NCBI RefSeq assembly: GCF_002091675.1
Contig: NZ_BDAE01000014.1
Coordinates: 62,001 to 126,000, forward strand
From: Pseudomonas luteola NBRC 103146
Lineage (GTDB): Bacteria > Pseudomonadota > Gammaproteobacteria > Pseudomonadales > Pseudomonadaceae
Direction: 5' to 3'
DNA: 64,000 bases
Position 1 is the stretch's first letter, and each line of letters starts with the position of its first letter. Under the pieces are notes generated by a model. The model was not told the origin of the DNA. It made no database searches and saw only the letters and a program-made list of their open reading frames with translations. Of this stretch, positions 1 to 8,384 are shown in pieces. A program made the position numbers and the translations under genes.

Positions 1-916
1 TCTTTTCCCGGAACCGATCCATCTCTTCCGGCGTGATTTCATTGACGGCCATGTGGCCTTTCAAGGTTTGATAGGCACTGTCCTGAGCCTGCCCGGAGAC
101 CATGCGCTGATAAGCCTGAGCCTCAGCGGCGGCCTCGGTAATGACCTTGCGCTCGTCCTCGTTCAGCTTGCTCCATGACTTTTCGCCTATGATGAACGAT
201 TGCGGGTTGTACACGTGGCGTGTCACCGACAGGTATTTCTGCACCTCGTAGAACTTGCTGCCCAGAATCACGGTATTAGGGTTTTCCTGCCCATCAACGG
301 TTCGCTGCTCAAGGCCCGTATACACTTCGGGGAAGGGCATCGGAACGGGGTTTGCGCCCAATGCGGAAAATGTCTCCAGATAGCTGGGTGACTGTATGAC
401 ACGGATCTTCAAGCCTTGCAGATCCTCCCAGCGGGCGATGGGCTTCTTGCTGTTGGTTATGTTGCGAAAGCCCAAGTCCCAATACCCCAGGGTATGCAGG
501 CCCTTGCCTTCCAGGCGTGTGGCCAGTGCCTGGCCCACCGGACCATCCATGACCTGCTGAGCCTCCTGAGCATCATTGAAGAGGAAGGGGAAATCCAGAA
601 TCGCGAAGTCCTTTACCTGGGCCGCCAGGATACCGGCATTGAGGACGGTCAGGTCCAGTGTGCCGCCCTGAATGGCCGATACGGTTTGCAGATCACCGCC
701 GAGCGTGCCGCCTGGAAAGAGCCGCACCTTGATCTTGCCCTCGCTCTTTTCCTTCACCAGATCTGCAAATTTCTGTGCGCCCTGACCCTGAGGATGTTCC
801 TTCACATTCTGGAAGGCAAACCGTAAGGTCTGGTTACGTACCTCGGCAGCTACCGTGCTGGCATACAACACACCGATTGCGCAGGCGGTAGCCAAAGCTG
901 TTTTGATCATCGTCAT
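1..916 (-). CDS. dctP: TRAP transporter substrate-binding protein, DctP family (3' end off window)
   Basis: Periplasmic solute receptor of a TRAP transporter, delivering an organic acid to the DctQM membrane part. The frame is open from the ATG at 916 to the left edge, about 305 codons, so only the C-terminus is missing. A GGAG ribosome site lies 8 bases upstream. Residues 1-24 form a signal peptide ending near VAA-E. Family marks include the LKIRV segment followed by the ligand-site arginine region, PMPFPEVYTGLEQ, and DGQENP. It lies 50 bp after dctM on the same strand, completing a QMP set. The substrate cannot be read from sequence; the aroQ-aroE neighbours suggest quinate or shikimate (inference). 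Confidence 0.93.
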   Translation of the reverse strand, partial: MTMIKTALATACAIGVLYASTVAAEVRNQTLRFAFQNVKEHPQGQGAQKFADLVKEKSEGKIKVRLFPGGTLGGDLQTVSAIQGGTLDLTVLNAGILAAQVKDFAILDFPFLFNDAQEAQQVMDGPVGQALATRLEGKGLHTLGYWDLGFRNITNSKKPIARWEDLQGLKIRVIQSPSYLETFSALGANPVPMPFPEVYTGLEQRTVDGQENPNTVILGSKFYEVQKYLSVTRHVYNPQSFIIGEKSWSKLNEDERKVITEAAAEAQAYQRMVSGQAQDSAYQTLKGHMAVNEITPEEMDRFREK

Positions 917-966
917 CTTGAAAGCTCCATCTTGTTTTTGTTGTTTGCGAAACGGGGTGCAGTGAC

Positions 967-2247
967 TTAGCCCGCCAGGAATTTCATTGGACCTGTCACT
1001 AGCACCGGGAAAATGACCAGCAGGAGCAGTACCAGCAACTGCGCCAAGAGAAACGGCCAGACACCGCGGATGATTTCATTCATCTGGATCCCGGAGACGC
1101 CACATACGACGTTTAGGACGGTTCCGACCGGAGGTGTGATGAGTCCTATGGCGGTGTTGATCAAAAAGAGCACGCCAAAATACACAGGGTCGATACCCGC
1201 TTGAACAACGGTTGGCATCAGCACAGGCGTCAGGATCAGGATGGTGGGCGTCATGTCCATGACGGTGCCGACAATAATAATCAGCAGCATGATCATCAGC
1301 AGCAGTACGGTGGGTTTGTCCATGAACGGATCGAGCAGGTCAACCAGCTGGCCGGGGAGGTCGGCTATGGTCACCAACCAAGACGAAACCATGGCAGCAG
1401 CGACCAATAGCATGACGACCGAGGTGGTTTTTGCCGCACTCAGGATGAGTTCATACAGATCGCTGAGCTTCAGTTCCTTGTAGATCACCGTTGCCACGAA
1501 TAGCGCATAGACCGCAGCAACCACAGCGGCCTCGGTCGGTGTAAAGACGCCGAACTTCAAGCCAAACACGATGATCAGCGGCAGCCCCAATGCCCAGCTG
1601 CCTTCGATGAGCGTCTGCGCAATTTCCCGGCCGGAACGCTTGGGTGAGGTTTCTACGACCTCCTTGCGAGCGATCCACCACCAGGCAACCGCCAGAGCCG
1701 CACCGAGCATGAGCCCCGGCACAATACCGGCCAGAAACAGCTTGGAAATGGAGACACCGGAGGCGACACCGAAAATGATGAAACCAATGCTAGGAGGAAT
1801 GATGGGCGCAATGATGCCCCCTGCTGCGATCAGGCCTGCCGACCGTTCGCGGCTGTGTCCAGCCGAGACCATCATCGGTACCAGAAGGGCGGCAAGGGCG
1901 GCGGCATCGGCGACGGCAGAACCGGACAGCGAAGCCAGAAGGCACGAGGCGATAATCGCCACATAGCCAAGTCCACCTCGCTTGTGCCCTACCATGGACA
2001 TCGCAATGTTCACGATCCGGCGAGACAGGCCACCTGCATTCATGATCTCGCCTGCGAGCATGAAAAACGGTACCGCCATCAATGGAAAACTGTCGGCACC
2101 GTTAAGCAGGTTTTGCGCAATGATCTGAGCGTCAAACAGATCCAGGTAATACATCATGGCGGCGCTTGCGACGAGCAGCGCAAAGGCGATCGGCATGCCG
2201 ATGACCATACTGCCGACCAGAGAGCCCAGGAAAACGGAAAGAATCAT
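967..2247 (-). CDS. dctM: TRAP transporter large permease, DctM family
   Basis: Large membrane subunit of a TRAP transporter, about 12 hydrophobic segments over 426 residues, the usual DctM length. It performs sodium-driven uptake of the solute handed over by DctP. Typical motifs are PFFMLAGEIM near residue 60, the glycine-rich SGSAVADAA region and PPSIGFIIFG near residue 150, and LITPPVGTVLNVVCG near the C-terminus. The start codon overlaps the dctQ stop by one base (TGATG), which indicates translational coupling. A GGGAG ribosome site lies 7 bases upstream. Confidence 0.95.
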   Translation of the reverse strand: MILSVFLGSLVGSMVIGMPIAFALLVASAAMMYYLDLFDAQIIAQNLLNGADSFPLMAVPFFMLAGEIMNAGGLSRRIVNIAMSMVGHKRGGLGYVAIIASCLLASLSGSAVADAAALAALLVPMMVSAGHSRERSAGLIAAGGIIAPIIPPSIGFIIFGVASGVSISKLFLAGIVPGLMLGAALAVAWWWIARKEVVETSPKRSGREIAQTLIEGSWALGLPLIIVFGLKFGVFTPTEAAVVAAVYALFVATVIYKELKLSDLYELILSAAKTTSVVMLLVAAAMVSSWLVTIADLPGQLVDLLDPFMDKPTVLLLMIMLLIIIVGTVMDMTPTILILTPVLMPTVVQAGIDPVYFGVLFLINTAIGLITPPVGTVLNVVCGVSGIQMNEIIRGVWPFLLAQLLVLLLLVIFPVLVTGPMKFLAG

Positions 2248-2795
2248 CAGCTGCGCTCCCCTGAGGCTGTCTTGGGCGGGGTTACGAACGGTGTCTGCTT
2301 GTCCTTGGAGGAGGGCGAGGATACAGACGGCAGGGGAAGGAACAGTGCGGCATAGAGTTCGTACACCATGATGCCGACCGAGGTGATCCCAAAGACGAGC
2401 CCAGCCGAATAGAACACTGCCATGGACAGTCCTGATGCCGGCGCCAGTACGTCTTTATTGATGACTGCCTGTTGCCAGCTGCCCTGGATTATCAGCCACA
2501 GCATGTACAGCACGATCAGGTGAGAAAGGGTGAGACACAGGCGCTTGCCGCGGGCTGGCAGGGCTGCGAGCAGGCTACCCATGCCGATATGCGAGCGCTC
2601 CTTGAGGCCGATGATAGCCCCAAGGAACACCATGAATACAAACAGCCAGCGCGACAGTTCTTCCGATACGCTGATGCCGGAATTGAAGGCGTATCTCAAG
2701 ACAACGTTGCCGAACACCAGAGCCACCATGCCAAGCATGCACAGCACCAGTAGAAGTTTGATGAAGCGAAAGTACAGGTCGATTATTGTTTTCAT
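2247..2795 (-). CDS. dctQ: TRAP transporter small permease, DctQ family
   Basis: Small membrane subunit of the TRAP transporter, 182 residues with four predicted transmembrane helices. The conserved block containing GISVSEELSRWLFVFMVFLGA identifies DctQ. I prefer the ATG at 2795, since AAAGG sits 7 bases before it; an in-frame ATG at 2801 would have almost no spacer. The C-terminus is a short polar tail. It lies 95 bp downstream of the MFS gene on the same strand and is coupled to dctM. Confidence 0.92.
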   Translation of the reverse strand: MKTIIDLYFRFIKLLLVLCMLGMVALVFGNVVLRYAFNSGISVSEELSRWLFVFMVFLGAIIGLKERSHIGMGSLLAALPARGKRLCLTLSHLIVLYMLWLIIQGSWQQAVINKDVLAPASGLSMAVFYSAGLVFGITSVGIMVYELYAALFLPLPSVSSPSSKDKQTPFVTPPKTASGERS

Positions 2796-2890
2796 GACCA
2801 TGCCTTTAGGTTTCTCTGCGTGTGTTGTGTTTGTTATGAATCACGAGAAAAAACGACAGCCAGGCTCCGCGCGTCCCTGCGCCGGGCCTT

Positions 2891-4219
2891 TTAAAGTTCT
2901 ATACGCTTCACCTCTCCTAAAATGAAGATGTACGAAAACGCACCGATTAGGGCAAGAACACCGATAAACAGCAGTGCTCCCACAAACGAACCCGTGGTGG
3001 CTACGATAAAGCCGACCACCAGCGGCGTAATGATGCCGGCCAGATTGGCCGCCAGATTGAAGATGCCGCCGGTAAGGCCCATGAACCTCTTGGGCGCGAT
3101 GTCAGAAATGACTGCCCACCCCAGGCCCACCATGCCTTGTCCAAAGAAGGCGATGGAGAGAATAGCGATGACTAGGGTGTCATTGTCGACATAGTTCGCC
3201 GCGATGATGGTAGAAGCCAGCAATAGCCCGCTGATGATGGGTAGCTTGCGACCTACGCTGGCGTTACCGGTGCGTTTGATGATCCAGTCGGACAACCAGC
3301 CACCAAACATCACACCTACGGCTGCGGCAATGAACGGCAGTACCGCAAAGAACCCCATCTTTACCCAACCCATATGGCGCTCGGTGGCCAGATAGGTGGG
3401 GAACCAGGTCAGAAAGAAAACCAGGGTGGCGTTACCGGCAAACTGACCGATGCACGCTCCCCAGATCTGCCGGTACTTGAGCAACTGGCTGACATTGCTC
3501 CACGTAAAGGGAACGCGTTCCTGCGAGGGGGCTGACAAGCCACCGCCAGCCTGGATGTGCTCCCGCTCCGCCTGATTCATGGCAGGGTCTTCATGGGGCT
3601 CACGGTAGCGCTTCCACCAGAGCAGGCCGAAGGCGATGCCAATGGCTCCGATGATCATGAACAGCGCGCGCCAGCCAAAGTGCGCGAGAATCATGAACAG
3701 TACCGGACTGAGAAAGGCCAAGCCGATGTATTCACCCACGGTATAAATACTCGTGGCGCGGGCACGCTCTTGCTGAGGGAACCAGGTACTGACCACTCGG
3801 CTGTTGGTGGGAAAGCACGGTGCTTCGGCAAACCCCAGCATCAGGCGCAATCCCAGCAGGGTATAGAAGCCTGAAGCAAATCCGTGCAGCAGCGTAGCGA
3901 ACGACCAGGAGGTGATCGAGGCAAAATAGGTGAATTTCGATCCGAACCGATCGAGAAACACGCCACCGGGTACCTGAGCCAGCACATACGTCCAGGAAAA
4001 AGCAGAGAAGATCAGACCCATGACCGCCGCATCAATCCCAAGCTCTTGGGTCATGACCGGCGCCGAGATACCCAGAATGGTCCGGTCCAGGTAATTGATC
4101 ATGGTTCCGACCGCTAGCAGGGCAAGAATCACGAAGCGTGCCCGGGTTGGCTTTTGGGATGTGGTTCCAGCGTGAGAAGGGGCCTGCACTATCTGGCCTA
4201 GTTTACTATCGGCATGCAT
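2891..4219 (-). CDS. MFS transporter, anion:cation symporter (ACS) family
   Basis: Twelve-helix major facilitator of 442 residues, close to the glucarate/galactarate/hexuronate carrier group. Visible marks are NYLDRTILGISAP in helix 1, the DRFGSK loop between helices 2 and 3, and the segment FAEAPCFPTNSRVVSTWFP near residue 135. An AGGA ribosome site precedes the ATG at 4219. The gene starts 41 bp after the dehydrogenase stop, on the same strand, so it probably carries the acid that AroE and AroQ use. Two unrelated uptake systems (MFS and TRAP) for one pathway would be redundant; they may differ in affinity or substrate (inference). Confidence 0.9.
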   Translation of the reverse strand: MHADSKLGQIVQAPSHAGTTSQKPTRARFVILALLAVGTMINYLDRTILGISAPVMTQELGIDAAVMGLIFSAFSWTYVLAQVPGGVFLDRFGSKFTYFASITSWSFATLLHGFASGFYTLLGLRLMLGFAEAPCFPTNSRVVSTWFPQQERARATSIYTVGEYIGLAFLSPVLFMILAHFGWRALFMIIGAIGIAFGLLWWKRYREPHEDPAMNQAEREHIQAGGGLSAPSQERVPFTWSNVSQLLKYRQIWGACIGQFAGNATLVFFLTWFPTYLATERHMGWVKMGFFAVLPFIAAAVGVMFGGWLSDWIIKRTGNASVGRKLPIISGLLLASTIIAANYVDNDTLVIAILSIAFFGQGMVGLGWAVISDIAPKRFMGLTGGIFNLAANLAGIITPLVVGFIVATTGSFVGALLFIGVLALIGAFSYIFILGEVKRIEL

Positions 4220-4260
4220 TGTTATTGTCCTGTGTCGCTTGGCACGAAATAGAAGGCTTG

Positions 4261-5121
4261 TCAGTCACCCAGGCTGGCGAAATGCGCCTGCATTCTCTGG
4301 GAATCAGCGTGCTGCCCGGTAAAGAGCTCAAACGCCTTCGCAGCCTGGAAGACCGCCATGCGGCTACCGTCCAGCGTCTGGCAACCGATCTCGCGGGCGT
4401 GCTTGAGCAGTTCAGTTTCCAGTGGAAAATAAATGATCTCAGCTACCCACACCTCGGGCCTGAGCAGTTCGGCCGGTAGCGGCATGCCTGGCAGCTTGGC
4501 CATACCCACCGGTGTCGTGTTGACCAGCCCTTGAGTCGCCTGCATGGCGGCGGTCAGGTCTGTTCCCACGCATGCACGATCAAGACCGAAAATAGCCTTG
4601 AGGTTGTCGACGAGCGCGTGGGCTTTGTCCTTATCGACATCAAAGACCGTCAATTCAGCTACCCCCTCGCGGAGTAAGGCATGAGCAACGGCTGCCCCGG
4701 CACCGCCAGCGCCCATCTGCACAACGCGCTCGCGTGAGACGTTTGGCAGCCCACGGCGAAATCCTTCCGCAAACCCGAGACAATCGGTGTTATGACCTAT
4801 CCGCTTGCCCGCTTTGAACACTACGGTATTGACGGCGCCAATACCCAAGGCCTCCTCTGAAAGCTCATCCAGCAGTGGGATAATGGCCTGCTTGCAGGGA
4901 AAGGTGACATTCAGACCTGTGAATCCCATGCGCTCGGCTGCTGTGAGTAGTTCAGGCAGAGCGGACGCCTCAAGGCCAAGCGCATCAAGGTCGATCAGCC
5001 GATAGAGGTAACGAATGCCTTGCGCATCACCCTCATGCTCATGCATGGAAGGCGTACGGGAGGATTGAATACCTGAGCCAATCAGACCGGCCAGGACAGA
5101 AGGAGAAAATAGAGTGGACAT
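4261..5121 (-). CDS. aroE: Quinate/shikimate dehydrogenase (AroE family, catabolic type)
   Basis: Oxidises quinate or shikimate to 3-dehydroquinate or 3-dehydroshikimate in the cytoplasm. The ATG at 5121 gives 286 residues beginning MSTLF; an upstream in-frame start would only add unrelated sequence from within aroQ. The substrate-site SSRTPSMHE lies near residue 18, the catalytic lysine is in NVTFPCKQ near 68, the aspartate in GHNTDCLGF near 110, and the nucleotide loop is GAGGAGAA near 135. NVTFPCKQ and the acidic FDVD at the end of the next strand resemble NAD-dependent catabolic quinate/shikimate dehydrogenases rather than biosynthetic NADP-dependent AroE. It follows aroQ by 5 bp. Confidence 0.92.
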   Translation of the reverse strand: MSTLFSPSVLAGLIGSGIQSSRTPSMHEHEGDAQGIRYLYRLIDLDALGLEASALPELLTAAERMGFTGLNVTFPCKQAIIPLLDELSEEALGIGAVNTVVFKAGKRIGHNTDCLGFAEGFRRGLPNVSRERVVQMGAGGAGAAVAHALLREGVAELTVFDVDKDKAHALVDNLKAIFGLDRACVGTDLTAAMQATQGLVNTTPVGMAKLPGMPLPAELLRPEVWVAEIIYFPLETELLKHAREIGCQTLDGSRMAVFQAAKAFELFTGQHADSQRMQAHFASLGD

Positions 5122-5126
5122 AATGG

Positions 5127-5573
5127 TCACTTCTTGTTCGTGAAGACGTGAGCGAAGTACTCGATGGCCATGCGATAGCCCGCCACACCAAAGCCGCATA
5201 GGACCCCTACGGCAATGGGTGAGACAAAGGAGTGATGCCTGAAGGCTTCGCGCTGATGAACGTTGGAGAGATGGACTTCCACCACGGGCAGCGCTACCGC
5301 TGTCAGGGCATCTCGGATCGCAACGGAGGTATGAGTCCAGGCCGCGGGATTGATGATGATTCCAGCATGGGCGGTTCGCGCCTGGTGAATCCAGTCGATC
5401 AGCTCACCTTCGTGGTTGGTTTGGCGGAAATCGATCTGTAGGCCGAGCGTGTCGGCTGCTTCATGACAAAGCTGAGCGACATCGTTGAGGGTCTCGTAAC
5501 CATAGATCTGTGGTTCACGGGTTCCCAGCAGGTTAAGGTTTGGGCCGTTGAGGATGAGAAGAGAGCAGGTCAT
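5127..5573 (-). CDS. aroQ: Type II 3-dehydroquinate dehydratase
   Basis: Interconverts 3-dehydroquinate and 3-dehydroshikimate. It has 148 residues from the ATG at 5573, the normal length of the type II dodecameric enzyme; an in-frame GTG three codons earlier is also possible. Diagnostic segments are [19 protein letters not shown] at the N-terminus with the catalytic tyrosine, the [13 protein letters not shown] loop, [17 protein letters not shown], and [17 protein letters not shown] with the catalytic histidine region. It is the first gene of the presumed quinate/shikimate operon. No 3-dehydroshikimate dehydratase is visible in the window, so the route onward to protocatechuate must lie elsewhere. 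Confidence 0.95.
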   Translation of the reverse strand: MTCSLLILNGPNLNLLGTREPQIYGYETLNDVAQLCHEAADTLGLQIDFRQTNHEGELIDWIHQARTAHAGIIINPAAWTHTSVAIRDALTAVALPVVEVHLSNVHQREAFRHHSFVSPIAVGVLCGFGVAGYRMAIEYFAHVFTNKK

Positions 5574-5623
5574 CCAGAGCACTCCGTGTTGTTCTTATGA
5601 TGTTTGGACACGCTGAATAACAA

Positions 5624-5650
5624 AGTGTACTAACTGGTTAATACAGTCAA
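5624..5650 (-). promoter_or_regulatory. Putative aroQ promoter with GntR/FadR-like operator
   Basis: On the minus strand, TTGACT (5645-5650) and TACACT (5624-5629) could serve as -35 and -10, though the 15-bp spacer is short. The spacer and -10 overlap an 18-bp imperfect dyad at 5627-5644, GTAYTAAC-NN-GTTARTAC, suited to repression. The dyad resembles operators of FadR-type GntR proteins. It lies about 50 bp upstream of aroQ. Confidence 0.4.
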
Positions 5651-5908
5651 TCCGCCTAGAAGGTGCTTTTTATCTATTGCCTGGGGGAATCGACTTACCA
5701 ATGACAGCATCATCAAAAGAGGTCGGAAAAAAACCTGGAAGATCAAAAGATTATTGATGGAACGCGAATTTCTCTGTCGAGAAGGAGATAGTGTGCTGAG
5801 ATACAAAAACGTGCGGTTATCGTCCATGATGAGGAAAGAGAGAAGCCTGCCCTAGGCGCTTACCCAACGAACAAGCATCCCTATAACTCTAGGGAAGGAG
5901 GAGCGGAT

Positions 5909-5940
5909 GGCAGAAGGCATCACTCAAGACACCTCCTGCC
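5909..5940 (-). terminator. Stem-loop downstream of the DMT pair
   Basis: Nine-pair stem (5909-5917 with 5932-5940, one G-U pair) and a 14-nt loop, just after the stop of the gene ending at 5947. There is no T tract, so it may be a 3'-end hairpin rather than an intrinsic terminator. The stretch 5651-5908 holds no convincing gene. Confidence 0.4.
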
Positions 5941-5946
5941 AGTTTG

Positions 5947-6435
5947 TCAGGTACGCTCCTCCACGGGATCAGCCTGAGGCGAACATTCCTGTATCCGATT
6001 ACTCTGGTAGATCAGCGCCAGAGCGCCAAACAGCAGTGCGATAGCAACCAGTCGAGACACATCCAAGGGTCGCTCGGCATTCCCCAGCCAAGCAAAGTGA
6101 TCGATGAGAAGACTCATCAGCAGCTGACCAGTAATGACGGCTACCGTAGCGGCAGCGGTGCCAACGCGAGGGATGGAAAACACCATCGCGAGCATGTACA
6201 CAACGCCAAACAGCGCACCGATCAGCTGCCATTTTGGAGCAGTGAAAAGTGTCATGGGATGAGGGGGTTCGAAGAAAAACACCAGCAAAAATGTAAGCAG
6301 GGCACCGCTGGTAAAAGTCAGCCAGGCGCTTTCCAGCACGCCTACCTGCGCGCCAAGCCGGCCGTTGATAGAGGACTGGGCACTGAGTACGGCGCCACTA
6401 CCCAATACGGCAAAAAGAACCAGAAACTGGAGCAT
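5947..6435 (-). CDS. Half-size DMT transporter, YdcZ/DUF606 family
   Basis: Integral membrane protein of 162 residues with about five helices. It matches the DUF606 (YdcZ) branch of the drug/metabolite superfamily, whose members often occur as adjacent half-size pairs. Helix 1 carries the polar segment SAQSSINGRLG and a later helix carries ITGQLLMSLLIDHFAWLG, both typical. A GAGG ribosome site precedes the ATG by 8 bases. The partner gene lies 10 bp upstream on the same strand, so a heterodimer is likely (inference). The substrate is unknown. Confidence 0.85.
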   Translation of the reverse strand: MLQFLVLFAVLGSGAVLSAQSSINGRLGAQVGVLESAWLTFTSGALLTFLLVFFFEPPHPMTLFTAPKWQLIGALFGVVYMLAMVFSIPRVGTAAATVAVITGQLLMSLLIDHFAWLGNAERPLDVSRLVAIALLFGALALIYQSNRIQECSPQADPVEERT

Positions 6436-6445
6436 AGGATATACC

Positions 6446-6874
6446 TCAGTGAATCAGCCAGAGAGCGACCAAGATCAATAGGAACGCCATTACGCGATAC
6501 CGGTCGACGGGACGGCGTGTGCTGCCTAGCAGACCAAAATGATCGATAACCAGACTGGCTCCTACCTGGCCGCACAGGATGCCCACCATGGTCATCCCGA
6601 CACCAATCAGCGGCGTGGCAATGGTCAGTACGACGACATAGATAGGACCCAGAATGCCGCCCACCAGCAGCCAGCGTGGCTGACTGAATAATTGGGCCAT
6701 TTTCGGGCGCGCAAAAATCAGCGCAAATGTGAGCAGTGCGGCGCCAACGAGAAAAATCGACAAGGTAGCGGAGAAGTGACCTATTTCCCCTCCCAGCGGC
6801 CCTAACAGGCCCGCCTCCATCGACAGACCCATGCCGGCAATCAGCACAACTAACAGAATCAGAGCGTGTTGCAT
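6446..6874 (-). CDS. Half-size DMT transporter, YdcZ/DUF606 family (partner)
   Basis: Paralogue of the next gene, 142 residues from the ATG at 6874, chosen because GAGG lies 6 bases before it; another ATG is at 6880. It has the repeated family pattern: EAGLLGPLGG in helix 1 and CGQVGASLVIDHFGLLG in a later helix, matching QLLMSLLIDHFAWLG of its neighbour. It is transcribed divergently from the LysR regulator at 6961, which probably controls the pair. Confidence 0.85.
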   Translation of the reverse strand: MQHALILLVVLIAGMGLSMEAGLLGPLGGEIGHFSATLSIFLVGAALLTFALIFARPKMAQLFSQPRWLLVGGILGPIYVVVLTIATPLIGVGMTMVGILCGQVGASLVIDHFGLLGSTRRPVDRYRVMAFLLILVALWLIH

Positions 6875-6921
6875 GTTCATCCTCAAGAAAAAACAATGCG
6901 CTACGCTAGTAAGTTGTCATA

Positions 6922-6932
6922 ATTGGAACAAT
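6922..6932. promoter_or_regulatory. Small dyad in the divergent DMT/LysR intergenic region
   Basis: ATTG-GAA-CAAT is an interrupted palindrome in the 86-bp gap between the divergent genes. Its position suits a LysR-type binding site, but the motif is short and could arise by chance. Confidence 0.3.
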
Positions 6933-6960
6933 CGGCTTTCAGACAAATAACTATTGTTTT

Positions 6961-7908
6961 ATGAGCAACTCGCCTTCCATGCTGGCCTTGCGGCTGTTCG
7001 TCAGGGTCGCGTCGGTCAAGAGCTTTACGCAGGCAGGTGCAGAGTTCAATTTGCCTGCCTCATCCGTTTCGCGCCATATCTCTGCGTTGGAGGCGACGTT
7101 GGGGCAGCGGCTCTTGTATCGCCACACTCGGGCAGTCCGATTGACCGAGGCAGGGGAGCGCTATTACCAGCATGTTCGGGACGCCCTGCTTCAGCTGGAT
7201 ATGGCGGCGGAGCAGATTGGTGGAGACACTTCAGAGCCACAGGGAACACTTCGGCTCAATGCTGCCGTCGCGCTGGGGCGTCTGCATCTGGTTCCATTGC
7301 TGGTAGAGTTTCAAAAGCGATATCCAAAAATAGACGTCGAGCTGACATTAACGGATGCGTTTATTGATCCTGTGCAGGAAGGGGCTGACATTACTTTCCG
7401 AGTAGGACGCCTGGAAAATTCCAGCCTGGTGGCGCGCAGTTTAGGAGAGCAACGGTTCGTGGTGTGTGCTGCGCCGGTGTATCTGGAACGGCAGGGTATA
7501 CCGCAAAGTCCCGGGGCGCTTGAGCATCACAACTGCTTGGTCTACAAGGGAATGCGCGGTGTGCGTCAGTGGTATTTCCGCTCTACAAGCCAGACACCCT
7601 TTCAGGCCTATCAGGCCAAAGGTAGCTTTAGAAGCAATAATGCCGAATGCCTGCTTGAGGCGGCGGTGCTTGGGGAGGGGATCGTACTGTTCCCGACATG
7701 GCTCGTGCATCAGGCGCTAAGCAGCGGTGCACTGGTGGCAGTGTTGACGGACTGGGAAGCGTCAGAGGATCTCGAAACCTATGCGGTGCATGTGATCTAT
7801 CCGGAGAACCGCATGCGCTCAGCCAAGGTGAAGGTTTTTCTGGATTTCCTGTTTCATCACGTCGGTCAGCCACCCTACTGGGACAATGGCTTGTCCGTTC
7901 AGCGTTGA
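6961..7908 (+). CDS. LysR-family transcriptional regulator
   Basis: DNA-binding regulator of 315 residues. The winged helix-turn-helix occupies residues 1-65, with the pattern SFTQAGAEFNLPASSVSRHISALEATLGQRLLYRHTR. The effector domain begins near 95 (GTLRLNAAVALGR) and spans the rest. It belongs to the large AaeR/PtxR-like branch, whose effectors vary widely. No clear ribosome site precedes the ATG. Its target is probably the divergent transporter pair, by position only. Confidence 0.93.
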   Translation: MSNSPSMLALRLFVRVASVKSFTQAGAEFNLPASSVSRHISALEATLGQRLLYRHTRAVRLTEAGERYYQHVRDALLQLDMAAEQIGGDTSEPQGTLRLNAAVALGRLHLVPLLVEFQKRYPKIDVELTLTDAFIDPVQEGADITFRVGRLENSSLVARSLGEQRFVVCAAPVYLERQGIPQSPGALEHHNCLVYKGMRGVRQWYFRSTSQTPFQAYQAKGSFRSNNAECLLEAAVLGEGIVLFPTWLVHQALSSGALVAVLTDWEASEDLETYAVHVIYPENRMRSAKVKVFLDFLFHHVGQPPYWDNGLSVQR

Positions 7909-8195
7909 GAGCGCTTAATCCTCGATGCCTGTACCCGCACGACTGACTTTGGGATGCGCGTGAAAAGTTGGGCAGACGTCGGCTATGTGGGAGAACGCGA
8001 TACTGTTAATCTGCTTCACGACTATTTACCGCTTCAGTCGCGTTACAAGTATCTGATCCTGTACCAGTAGTCTGATATAGACGCTCTACAACGCCCTTTC
8101 AGCCTAAAAGCCCGTTCGCAGGCGAACTCATTCATCTTTCGTCTTACCAAGCTTGTATCTGCATCTCGTTAAAGGCTTCAAGTAAGGTTTTCAAG

Positions 8196-8285
8196 ATGAG
8201 CGAAGACGATATCGAGTTCATTGCTTCCTGGCTGGGACTCATTCTTTTTGCGCGGATTGTACTATTCAGTCTGGGCTATGGTTGA
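8196..8285 (+). CDS. Possible 29-residue membrane peptide
   Basis: A short frame starting MSEDD, with an acidic N-terminus followed by one hydrophobic helix (ASWLGLILFARIVLFSLGY). AAGG lies 9 bases before the ATG. I recognise no family. It sits alone in a 475-bp gap (7909-8384) that otherwise holds a GTTCGC-AG-GCGAAC hairpin at 8114-8127 and the mqo terminator. The layout looks like a real single-pass peptide, but the frame is short enough to be chance. Confidence 0.35.
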   Translation: MSEDDIEFIASWLGLILFARIVLFSLGYG

Positions 8286-8342
8286 TGGCCCTAACGCTAG
8301 GCGGAATGCGCCATGAAGACGCTTGCTGACGGACATAAAAAA

Positions 8343-8360
8343 CGGCACCCGAAGGTGCCG
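8343..8360 (-). terminator. Intrinsic terminator of mqo
   Basis: Stem CGGCACC/GGTGCCG around a CGAA loop. On the minus strand it is followed by a T-rich run, 25 bp after the mqo stop. Confidence 0.85.
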
Positions 8361-8384
8361 TCTTAACCAAGGTAAACGAGCTGT

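Noticed and set aside
1855-2355. Long plus-strand frame opposite dctM and dctQ
   Set aside because: It is antisense to well-supported TRAP genes, spans both, and its translation is polar, His/Arg-rich and unlike any protein.
5630-5827. 65-codon minus-strand frame upstream of aroQ
   Set aside because: No ribosome site or recognisable domain, and it overlaps the likely promoter and operator.
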